Shown here: piece after piece, positions 7,069 through 14,516 of the stretch | Layout: each line of letters begins with the position of its first letter | Numbering within the stretch: the stretch's first letter is position 1 | DNA from: Pantoea sp. 1.19 | GTDB taxonomy: Bacteria > Pseudomonadota > Gammaproteobacteria > Enterobacterales > Enterobacteriaceae | Assembly: GCF_001922585.1 (NCBI RefSeq) | Contig: NZ_MRBS01000001.1 | Location: forward strand, 248,001 to 312,000 | DNA length: 64,000 bases | Reading direction: 5' to 3' | Translations under genes and position numbers: made by a program | Notes under the pieces: model-generated | Databases searched by the model: none | What the model saw: the letters and a program-made list of their open reading frames with translations, nothing else | Told to the model about the DNA's origin: nothing

Positions 7069-8959
7069 CGATTTAGCATTGCTGACTGTCGAAAAATTAT
7101 TCAGCGAAAACAGCCATTATGTTATTCCCATTTACCAACGTAACTACGCCTGGGGAGCAGCGGAGATCGAGCAGCTCATTCAGGATATTGCCGATGGTAT
7201 TCAAGACTTTGAAAAGACCGGAGAACAGAAAGAGGCGAAATACTATCTGGGCAGCCTGGTAGTGTATATCCGGGATGGCGCTGACAGCCCTCATAAAGAT
7301 GCAATCGTTTATGAAACGATTGATGGACAGCAAAGACATACAACGCTGTCGATTTTGCTCGCATACTTAAAAACCGTTGTTCATGGCAGCGAACAAGTTT
7401 TATCGCACCTTCACCTCAATCTTGACTTTGACAGCCGTCCCAAATCAGCACGAACACTGCAAAATCTGTTTCAACAGGCGCAGAACAGCGATCCGGAAGA
7501 ACCCTCAATCCGGGCTGCGTTTACCCTTATAGAGCGATACTTTAAGATCCATAACATAGACACCAGCGACTTCTGCCAGTATCTGCTCAAACACGTGACT
7601 ATTTTGCGTGTCCCAGTGCCTAAAGATACCGACCTCAACCACTACTTTGAAATCATGAATAACCGGGGTGAGCAACTGGAAAAACATGAGGTATTGAAAG
7701 CACATTTGATGTCGGTTTACAGCGGCGACACGGCTTCAAGAAACAGCTTTTCAGCCATATGGGATGCCTGCGCAGACATGGGGCGCTATGCACAATTAGG
7801 CTTTAACCCGGAGGCTCGCAAGGTTTTATTTGGCGAAAAATGGTCAGGTTTCCCAACCGATTTTGTGGAAATCAAGTGCGTGACAGAAACCCACCATAGC
7901 ACAGACGAAAAACCGACACTGCGGAACATTATCGGGACTCGACGCTTTCATGACACCGATAACGACGATGAAAAAGTCAGAGAGCAGCGCTTTGATTCTA
8001 TTATCGATTTCTCCAACTTTCTGCTGCATGTTCTAAAAGTGACTGTTGGCGACAACGTTTCTCTGGATGATAAAAAGCTGCTCCAGGCCTTTGAGATCAT
8101 AAAAAATGACAGAGAAAAAATCACTCAATTTGTGTTTGATTTGTTGAAGTTTCGCATCTTGTTTGACCGCTATGTCATTAAACGCGATAAGGCAAACGAT
8201 CAGGAGTGGAGCCTTCAGAAGCTTGAGTGTTATGAACACAATAATAATTCAAACTTTGGCTATAAAAACTCCTTCGGTAAAGATGGGGAGACTAGTTTAA
8301 CCAAACGGCTGGCGATGATCTTGTCTATGTTCCATGTCTCACATCCCGCCTATGTTTACAAACGATGGCTCAATCGCTCTCTGGTCATTCTGAATGGTCT
8401 TGCTTCGAACGAACTCGACATAAACGGAACGGCTTATCTGGAGGCGCTTGAGAAGCTCAGCAGTGAGTTTCTGTCTGAAATCTGTGGTGAAAAAGAGCAA
8501 TTTAATACTGATCCTCTGCATCGTGGCACTGGTGTGCAGAACTATGTGTTTAATTTGCTCGATTATCGCTTGTGGCGTGATCTCACTGCGGGTCAGAGCT
8601 TCGACGGTAAAGGGGCTAATCATCCCGATATTAAGAAACACTTCGAGGATTTCCAGTTTTCACCGAGTCGAACATCGGTTGAGCACTATTTTCCCCAAAC
8701 CGATCCGGCTGGTGTAAATAAAATGGGGAATGATGTCCATCGTTTCGGGAATCTTTGCCTGATTTCACCAAGCAGCAACTCAAGACTCAGTAATTATTCG
8801 CCTGCGGATAAGAAAAAATTCTATGCTGAAACAGAGCGAGCTGAGAGCTTAAAACAAGCCATCATGATGAGCTATGAGGAATGGGGACCTGAGGGGCAAG
8901 GCATCAAAAACATTGAAAACCATGAAAAGGCGATGTTGATACTACTAAAAGGTGACTGA
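7055..8959 (+). CDS. DUF262-DUF1524 protein B (candidate nuclease)
   Basis: 634 residues from ATG 7055, chosen because GGGAG (7044-7048) sits 6 bases upstream; longer frames reach back into gene A. The N-terminal DUF262 part has [10 protein letters not shown] (24-33), DGQQR (90-94) and NNRG (202-205). The C-terminal DUF1524 part has EHYFP (543-547), with the catalytic-type His544, then HRFGNLCL (from 562), the His-Me finger (HNH) arrangement of GmrD and SspE. The family restricts modified or phosphorothioated phage DNA. Start overlaps gene A by 14 bases. No modification enzyme is seen nearby, so any self/non-self signal is unclear. GmrSD-like restriction is the closest known system. Confidence 0.88.
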   Translation: MTTSNDLALLTVEKLFSENSHYVIPIYQRNYAWGAAEIEQLIQDIADGIQDFEKTGEQKEAKYYLGSLVVYIRDGADSPHKDAIVYETIDGQQRHTTLSILLAYLKTVVHGSEQVLSHLHLNLDFDSRPKSARTLQNLFQQAQNSDPEEPSIRAAFTLIERYFKIHNIDTSDFCQYLLKHVTILRVPVPKDTDLNHYFEIMNNRGEQLEKHEVLKAHLMSVYSGDTASRNSFSAIWDACADMGRYAQLGFNPEARKVLFGEKWSGFPTDFVEIKCVTETHHSTDEKPTLRNIIGTRRFHDTDNDDEKVREQRFDSIIDFSNFLLHVLKVTVGDNVSLDDKKLLQAFEIIKNDREKITQFVFDLLKFRILFDRYVIKRDKANDQEWSLQKLECYEHNNNSNFGYKNSFGKDGETSLTKRLAMILSMFHVSHPAYVYKRWLNRSLVILNGLASNELDINGTAYLEALEKLSSEFLSEICGEKEQFNTDPLHRGTGVQNYVFNLLDYRLWRDLTAGQSFDGKGANHPDIKKHFEDFQFSPSRTSVEHYFPQTDPAGVNKMGNDVHRFGNLCLISPSSNSRLSNYSPADKKKFYAETERAESLKQAIMMSYEEWGPEGQGIKNIENHEKAMLILLKGD

Positions 8960-9021
8960 GGTATGCGTTATCACGAACTTGTATGTTGCCATGTTGATTT
9001 TTAAAAATAGGTGTCTGATAC

Positions 9022-9037
9022 AGGGCTGCGCAGCCCT
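9022..9037. repeat. 16-bp perfect palindrome after the DUF262 pair
   Basis: AGGGCTGCGCAGCCCT is fully self-complementary. It lies 62 bp after the stop of DUF262 protein B. A second weaker pair (GGGTGA/TCACCC) follows at about 9058-9080. It may act as a transcript-end hairpin, although no T-run follows. Confidence 0.5.
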
Positions 9038-9110
9038 AAGTCCGCAATCACAGGTAGGGTGAGAGGTTTATCTTTCACCCCTGGAGGGTTAACAAGTAAG
9101 CCTACTCATG

Positions 9111-10163
9111 GGCTTTGTTGAATAAATCGCAATTTTGCCCAACGGCAGGTTCAGATCACCGATTATTCTGATAACGCAGGTAGTACCGTGGCAACGCAGA
9201 AGTACAAAATCACTAACGGGAAGAACGACAATAACGCCCTCATTTATCGTAGTTTCGTCACTGTCTGGCTGGACGACGATGAATGAGGGCAGGGTGCGAG
9301 CCAGCAGCGCCTTCATCACGAGGCAGACCGTTGCGTTATTCAGACCTTGCCATCACGACCGTTCTGGTCGTTAAGCGCGTTTTCCGGCTGACCCTGCGGG
9401 CCGCACAGGGCTTTATTGATTCCATTATTGCCCTGACGGGTATCCGTTACGCTGCCCGGATGACACCCGTGTCAGCAAACGGGCGCAGTCCGTCGATGTC
9501 AGCTTTAAACCCTCACCCGGAGCGAAATAGCGCATCGGGCCATGGATTCCACAGGCCTGAAAGTCTTCGCCGAAGGTGAGTGGAAAGTGAAAAAGCACGG
9601 CAAGGAGCAACGTCGTATCTGGCGAAAGCGGCATCTGGCCGTCGATGCAAAAACACATGAACTTATTTGCGCAGACCTGTCGCCGAACAATGTGACCGAT
9701 TCAGAAGCCTGCCCGGGCCTAATCCGACGGACACACCGGAAAATCAGGCCTGCGGTAGCAGACGGGGCTTACGCTACACGTTTAAGCCGCGTCGAACTGC
9801 GTCGCAAAAAAATCAGTGCCGTTATCCCTCCCCGGAAAGGCGCGGGTTACTGGTCAGGTGATTATACAGACCGCAGCCGTGCAGTGGCGAATCAACGACT
9901 GAGCGGAAGCAGTGCCCGGTGGAAATGGACGACAGATTATCATCGTCGCTTAATAGCGGAAACGGCAATGTACAGGGTAAAGCCGTTGTTCGGCGGTGCG
10001 CTGACGCTACGGGACTACGACGGCCAGATTGCAGAGGCTCTGGCTATAGTACGTGCACTGAACAAAATGACGAAGGCGGGCATGCCGGAAAGCGTGCGTA
10101 TTGCCTGAATGATGGTCTGTTACAGGGCAACTCGCCCTCAAATCTGATTTATTCAACAAAGCC
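9111..10163 (+). mobile_element. Decayed IS5-family (IS903-type) insertion sequence
   Basis: The ends are perfect 18-bp inverted repeats, GGCTTTGTTGAATAAATC (9111-9128) and its complement (10146-10163), the IS903-type terminus. The 1,053-bp length agrees with IS903 (about 1,057 bp). No 9-bp target duplication is visible: flanks are CTACTCATG and GTTATCAAT. Loss of the duplication suggests rearrangement after insertion or insertion by recombination. The transposase inside is broken by several frameshifts, so the element is not autonomous, but its ends could still be mobilised by a related transposase. Confidence 0.9.
9188..10108 (+). pseudogene. IS903-type transposase, multiply frameshifted
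   Basis: Pieces of one IS903-like transposase lie in different frames. The start VATQKYKITN is followed by a stop after WLDDDE. SRGRPLRYSDLAITTVL follows in the next frame (from about 9310), then RVSKRAQSVDVSFKPSPG, and from 9542 the long C-terminal part STGLKVFAEGEWKV ... MPESVRIA. The first catalytic Asp falls near MDSTGLK, the second in VADGAYATR and the Glu in AETAMYRVK, so the DDE residues survive in the fragments. At least three frame changes make a full product impossible. Confidence 0.88.
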
Positions 10164-10292
10164 GTTATCAATATGGGGCCCGGGCAGGCTCATCTACTAC
10201 ATGATGTGCAGGGCCGGGAACCGGGAGTTACCGTTCAATATTGCTGCCTTCATTAAACCGACCCCACTCCCGGGGGCAGAGTCGGTTTTCCC

Positions 10293-10679
10293 TCAGGCTA
10301 AATCGGCAAACAGCGTCCGGTCATCCTGGAGATGTGACGGTGGACAGAGGAAGATAAAGTCGAGCTGCGTAGTGGCAACCAGCTGATGAGCGGTATGTTC
10401 AGCGATCGGGAAGGTATCGCCCGCCTGCAGATCGTGACTGCGTTTGTTGGTTAATTGCCCGTCTGGGCCAACGTCGGCCAGCCAGATACGGCCCTCTCCG
10501 GCCAGCACGATATACCACTCATCGCCGTGGGCGTGGGCGTGGCAGCCGACTCGCTTGCCCGCTTCAAGCCGGGTACCGAAGCTGCTGAGCTGGCGGCCGG
10601 GAACCAGCGGGGCGATACGGATGCCGACGCTGCTATCGTGCCCGGCGTTGGCGATTTCTGAGTAAAACCCTTTGATCAT
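10293..10679 (-). CDS. Cupin-domain protein
   Basis: 128 residues; GGAGA lies 7 bases before the ATG. Residues about 44-60 (GKRVGCHAHAHGDEWYIVL) carry the cupin metal motif with H-x-H and a following Glu. LQAGDTFPIAEHTAHQLVA is the second cupin motif, with its His. It is a small single-domain cupin, probably metal-binding; the substrate is unknown. It lies just downstream of the LysR remnant on the same strand, which may once have been its regulator. Its own operon partners are absent. Confidence 0.8.
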   Translation of the reverse strand: MIKGFYSEIANAGHDSSVGIRIAPLVPGRQLSSFGTRLEAGKRVGCHAHAHGDEWYIVLAGEGRIWLADVGPDGQLTNKRSHDLQAGDTFPIAEHTAHQLVATTQLDFIFLCPPSHLQDDRTLFADLA

Positions 10680-10724
10680 GTTCTGTTCTCCATGCGATTG
10701 CGCGATTGTGCTGTTAAGCCTGGT

Positions 10725-11385
10725 TCAGTTTACCGGAAGTGCCCGATTTTTTGCTGTGCGATGCGGCGTACCCGCTGACCGGAGCCCCGCGAGGTTAGAC
10801 GCTCTCGCTGACCGTAGACGCTGGCGTACTCCGGGCAGCAGGGCCGCGCAGCGCACGCCGGGGAGACGACGGCTGACATCGCCAAGGTACTCATTGGGCA
10901 AGGGCGAAGACCGCATGCGGCCCCGAGGTGAGGAGCCAGCGGCGCTTCGGACAGGCAGCGGCCATGCCGGACGCGGGGGAAAGGTCAGCTGGCCGTCACC
11001 CGCCCTGTGACTGTCTGTCCCTGCGGTTGACCGTTCCGGGCTCAGTGGCCGGCGGCGTGCATGCACATCGTGATGCCGCGGGCCCGCTTCGATCCCGCGG
11101 CGGCGGGCCGCGCGGTGCCGACCGTTATCCGTTGAGGCGCCCATCGCTAAGCGCAGCGGCGGTTCAGTCGACACGGCACTCATGCCCGTGTCGGGGGGGC
11201 AACCGCACGCCGGTAGCAAAGCCGTCGGCGACGATGTCGGGAAAACCGCCGCCGGTGTCGAATGCGACGCGGCTACCCGGGCAGGCTTGCGGCAGGGGAT
11301 CCAGCGCTGGCAGCAGGGAGTGTGCCTGCCGGGTTGCCTGCAGGGGATCCGCACGGTGCCGGCGGGGTTATCGTGCAGTTCACTG
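10725..11385 (-). pseudogene. LysR-type regulator, C-terminal remnant with frameshifts
   Basis: Reading the minus strand from about 11,385, the frame gives LLPALDPLPQACPGSRVAFD and then GGGFPDIVADGFATGVRL, the classic effector-domain start of LysR regulators (the D-I-V-A-x-G-F-D-A-G-x-R-L pattern). After a run of seven C (plus strand G7, about 11195-11201), the match continues one frame over as MSAVSTEPPLRLAMGAS. It goes on to GDGQLTF and LPGVRC...LPGVRQRL near the end. The helix-turn-helix half is not found. Very high GC and several lesions show a dead gene. Confidence 0.72.
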
Positions 11386-11614
11386 CGCCGATCGCGTTCG
11401 ACATCCCTTTAATCTAAACGGTGCCTCATCGCGTTCAGCCGCCGTTCGCCCACGGCGGCGGTTGAGACGCGGCGCGCTGTGCAGAGGCCACGCGATCCGG
11501 TTTTTCGTGGTTTTTCGCGATAAATCAGGACAGCTGATTGCGTATTATTCCGAGCTTAATTTTGACTTGCCGGGCTGAACGCGTTATTCATACCGTCCGC
11601 GCGCGAGTTACCGG
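11386..11614. other. GC-rich spacer turning AT-richer, no gene
   Basis: I see no supportable gene. The stretch includes an inverted arm pair around the GCCGCCGTTCGCCCACGGCGGCGG segment (11438-11461). This is probably structured DNA without a coding role. Confidence 0.35.
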
Positions 11615-11824
11615 TTGGAGTACGCTGAGTTGGATTATGCAGGAGAGATGCACCAGGAGGTCTTTCGCCTGATCGGTGCAGCGACCCGCCAGCTGCTGGC
11701 TGAGGGGGGCGCGTTAAGCGATGAGAGTATTATTTCCAGCGTGCAGTCGCTGGGGCGCTTTGAGGATGAACGGCTGGTCGAGTTCACGCTGATGGCGCTG
11801 AAAAGTTCGCTGTATTCACGCTGA
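11615..11824 (+). CDS. AriR/YmgB-like small biofilm or acid-resistance regulator
   Basis: Up to 69 residues from a TTG at 11615; an ATG at 11648 gives 58 residues with AGGAGA close by. The pattern EVFRLIGAATRQLLAEGGALSDESIISSVQSL, two helices joined by a short turn, resembles the AriR/YmgB and YcgZ connector-protein family, whose members are small dimeric helical proteins affecting biofilm and acid stress in E. coli. The match is to overall pattern, not to a fixed motif. It stands alone between a pseudogene and an unknown gene, on the plus strand. Confidence 0.6.
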   Translation: MEYAELDYAGEMHQEVFRLIGAATRQLLAEGGALSDESIISSVQSLGRFEDERLVEFTLMALKSSLYSR

Positions 11825-11904
11825 GGACGGCGTCGCCTGTCGGCGGCGGCGATTCCAGGCCAGGATTGATGCGTTCCTTATCCTCCGGTATGACAGGAGA
11901 CCGC

Positions 11905-12540
11905 GTGAAAATTGATCAAGCCAAAGAGATCATGCCGATACTCATTCCCGATACCAGTTTCAACCAAATTCTGAGTCCGAAAGTCAGCAATATTGACGAT
12001 ACGGCGCAGTTTATTGCCGCCGGCACCGCCGACTACGCCGTCAGCGGACTGACGCTTCCGCCGGGCTACCGCATCGTCAAGGCCGGTGGGGAAGCGCAGT
12101 ACCGGGTATTAACGACCACGCAGCCCGCCGAGACCGTGTATGCCGTACGGCTGGAGTTTATGCGCGATCTGACCTGGCCCGAAACCGCCTGCGTGCAGGT
12201 GATGGTCTGGCGTACCCGCCAGCCGGGGCACGAACCGGCCGTCCACGGCATCGCCCGCCGTTTTTTTTGTCACTTTCTGGAAACCCACGCGATCATCATC
12301 ACCGACAGTGCCCAAACGCACGCCGCACGCGTGATGTGGGAATCACTGATTGCCTGGGCGCTGGACACGCCGGGCCACCATATCTACGTGCATGACAGCG
12401 CGCAACAGCCGCCGCTGTGTCAGGAGATTACCCACTGGGATGATTTCTATCCGCGTTGGGCCAACTTCTGCTGGGGCAGCGACGCCCGCAGCCACCTGCA
12501 CCGGCGTATCATCATCAGCACCCATTCGCTTAGCGACTAA
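11905..12540 (+). CDS. Unrecognised protein (211 aa)
   Basis: The start is taken as GTG 11905 because AGGAGA lies 4 bases upstream; an ATG at 11866 would add 13 residues. The product has no signal peptide or membrane segment. Trp, His and aromatic residues are dense in the last 80 residues (HWDDFYPRWANFCWGSD and others), suggesting a folded soluble domain. I do not recognise the family. It is oriented toward the fimbrial operon (convergent with fimH, 18 bp apart). It could be phage-derived, but nothing seen proves that. Confidence 0.7.
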   Translation: MKIDQAKEIMPILIPDTSFNQILSPKVSNIDDTAQFIAAGTADYAVSGLTLPPGYRIVKAGGEAQYRVLTTTQPAETVYAVRLEFMRDLTWPETACVQVMVWRTRQPGHEPAVHGIARRFFCHFLETHAIIITDSAQTHAARVMWESLIAWALDTPGHHIYVHDSAQQPPLCQEITHWDDFYPRWANFCWGSDARSHLHRRIIISTHSLSD

Positions 12541-12558
12541 TGGCCAGCGCGAACGCCC

Positions 12559-13461
12559 TCACTGGTAGCTGAAGGTTACATCAATGATCGATTGCACATT
12601 GCCGGCGGTGATTTGCCCGCCGGTGGGACCGTAAGTGGCGGTCAGGCCGAGGTTGACCGGTGAGGTGCCAACCTGGCCAAGTGGGACCGGCATCCCGGCG
12701 GTTACCGGTGCACCGTTGCGCAGGATCTGTACGCCGACGCCGCCGGCGACCGGGGCGCTGGCCACGTTACTGAAAACCGTCTGACTGGCATCTGCCGTGG
12801 TGCCGGTCAGCGTAAATGCCAGCGCCTGCTGGCGCCCGCAGCTCACCGTCAGCGGGACGCTTTTCGACCCGGGATAGTCCGGCAAATTGACCGTCACGTT
12901 GCGCGATGAGACATCGCAGCCGCCGGTTGGAATCACCACGTCGTTGTTAGCAATCAGGTTCCAGGTGATAAACTGTTTGGTACCGTTGCGGCTGTCCTCT
13001 TTTTCCAACAGCAGCTGGGCAATGGTCGTACCCGCTTTGATGACCACGCCGCTGGCGGAACCGACCGGTGTTAAATAGAGCACTGCCTGCCAGGGTTCAA
13101 AGGTCGACCAGGTGTGGTTGACCCACGCGGTAGGGGATTTCAACGGAAAGGGATAGCGGCTGCCGTAATACGTCAGCGATCCGCTAAACGCGGCGAGCTG
13201 CCCCTGAAAATCGGAGCCGGTATTGACCCGCACCGGATCGGTATACAGGCTGGGGTAGTCGTTGCGGCACTGAATCGACTTCGACAGATCCACCACCAGG
13301 TTTTCATTGGCCCCGACGATAGGGGCTAAATCGATCGGCACGTTCACCGTTCCCGAAGTGCTGATCGATTTGCCCATTGCCTGACAGGTAAAAGCGTGAG
13401 TGGGCAGGGCAATCAGGGTTAACAGCAGCAGTGCGCCGCGGCGCAGCAGGGTGATCATCAC
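12559..13461 (-). CDS. fimH: FimH-like tip adhesin of type 1-like fimbriae
   Basis: 300 residues, the same length as E. coli FimH. A 23-residue signal peptide ends before FTC, giving the N-terminal Phe that lines the FimH sugar pocket. Lectin domain: RNDYP and TD keep the equivalents of N46, D47 and D54. The 130-142 loop reads EKEDSRNGTKQF, so the equivalents of Q133, N135, D140 and F142 are K, D, T and Q, and I52 is Y. The linker PTGGCDV and the pilin domain ending NVQSIIDVTFSYQ are well conserved. It is the last gene of the operon. Mannose binding as in FimH is therefore doubtful; another glycan is likely. Confidence 0.93.
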   Translation of the reverse strand: MMITLLRRGALLLLTLIALPTHAFTCQAMGKSISTSGTVNVPIDLAPIVGANENLVVDLSKSIQCRNDYPSLYTDPVRVNTGSDFQGQLAAFSGSLTYYGSRYPFPLKSPTAWVNHTWSTFEPWQAVLYLTPVGSASGVVIKAGTTIAQLLLEKEDSRNGTKQFITWNLIANNDVVIPTGGCDVSSRNVTVNLPDYPGSKSVPLTVSCGRQQALAFTLTGTTADASQTVFSNVASAPVAGGVGVQILRNGAPVTAGMPVPLGQVGTSPVNLGLTATYGPTGGQITAGNVQSIIDVTFSYQ

Positions 13462-13471
13462 AAAAAACTCC

Positions 13472-13978
13472 TTAACTCCAGGTATAGGTAACGTTAATGA
13501 CGGCCTGAATGCTGCCCTGAGTGGCGCCGCCCTGGGTGCTTACCGCGCGCACACGCAGGGGAAAGCGGGCAGATTGCGCGTCGGCATCCACCGCTACCTG
13601 CTGGCTGTCACCGCTATTCAGCCGCTGGCCGGCGCTGTTCTGTAGCTCCAGCTGCAGGTTGCCGGCACTGCCCTGATTGAGATAGTAGCCGTTGGCGTCG
13701 GACTCGCCGCTGAAGGTAGCGGTGACGCGCGCGGTGCCCGCCGGACACTGGGTAAGCTGGAGGGCGACCGATTGCCAGGCCGAGGCGGCACCGGCGCTGG
13801 CAAAATCCCCGGTGGACAGCGTCCCCAAATCGGCGGTGGCCGCCGGGGTAGCGATGGTGCAGGGGCGGGCGACCACCTGACCGTTAACCGTTAACGTCAC
13901 GTCACCGGCGTGGGCCAGCGACGCGGTGCCCAGCGCCAACAGCAGCAGGCCGGCGCGGGGAAATACAGAACGTTTCAT
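13472..13978 (-). CDS. fimG: FimG-like minor pilin (tip fibrillum)
   Basis: 168 residues. A signal peptide of about 24 residues ends ...SLAHA, then GDVTLTVNGQVVARPCTI starts the mature pilin with its donor strand. SAGAASAWQSVALQLTQCP and GGATQGSIQAVINVTYTWS match FimG closely, including the disulphide pair and the penultimate Tyr-type end. FimG links FimH to FimF in the tip. The gene lies 10 bases upstream of fimH in the same transcript. Confidence 0.93.
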   Translation of the reverse strand: MKRSVFPRAGLLLLALGTASLAHAGDVTLTVNGQVVARPCTIATPAATADLGTLSTGDFASAGAASAWQSVALQLTQCPAGTARVTATFSGESDANGYYLNQGSAGNLQLELQNSAGQRLNSGDSQQVAVDADAQSARFPLRVRAVSTQGGATQGSIQAVINVTYTWS

Positions 13979-13988
13979 CCGTTTCTCC

Positions 13989-14516
13989 TCAGGGGTATTC
14001 CAGCGTGAATGCGGCGGTGGCGCTGATTGTCCCGGCGGACACCGGCGCCTGCGTGGCGGTCAACTGGGCATAAAAGGGCAGCACGTTAGTTTGCCCGGGT
14101 CGCAGCGGCAGCAGGGCGACCTCTTCTGCGGTCGCATTCAGCGGCAGTGGCGCCTGCTGCGCATCAAGCAGCGCGATTGCCACGCCCTGCGCGGCGCCGC
14201 TGACCCTATCCAGCTGCAGTAGCGTCGGTTGCTGACCGTCGCCGGTACCGGTGAAAAAGACCTTGACGCCACGTGCGGCGCTGCCGCAGCGCGAGAGGAC
14301 AAGATCGAACGGTACCGGCGGCGCGGTGCTACCGGGAGCGGTGAACTGCTTCGCCGCATGGGTGCCCAGGCTGACGGTGATAGCCTTCTGCGCGGTGTCG
14401 ACTTCACAGGTGTTATCCTGCAGCGTGCCGGTGATGGTCAGCGTGCTGTCGGCGCTGTGCGCCGGACTCAGTAACAGCAGCAGGCTCAGCAGCCAGATAT
14501 TAGGTGGTTGAGGCAT
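13989..14516 (-). CDS. fimF: FimF-like minor pilin (tip fibrillum)
   Basis: 175 residues from ATG 14516, which places the start 17 bases inside the end of fimD and gives a normal signal peptide (LLSLLLLLSPAHS). An earlier in-frame start would add 42 residues with no leader character. The mature protein starts ADSTLTITGTLQDNTCEV and ends SATAAFTLEYP, as in FimF. KQFTAPGSTAPPVPFDLVLSRCG gives the second Cys. FimF joins FimG to the rod of FimA. Confidence 0.93.
   Translation of the reverse strand: MPQPPNIWLLSLLLLLSPAHSADSTLTITGTLQDNTCEVDTAQKAITVSLGTHAAKQFTAPGSTAPPVPFDLVLSRCGSAARGVKVFFTGTGDGQQPTLLQLDRVSGAAQGVAIALLDAQQAPLPLNATAEEVALLPLRPGQTNVLPFYAQLTATQAPVSAGTISATAAFTLEYP

Noticed and set aside
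9102-10172. Target-site duplication around the IS element
   Set aside because: The 9 bases on either side differ completely.
10928-11578. Long plus-strand open frames in the GC-rich region
   Set aside because: They oppose the legible LysR remnant and have no domain; high GC alone keeps frames open.
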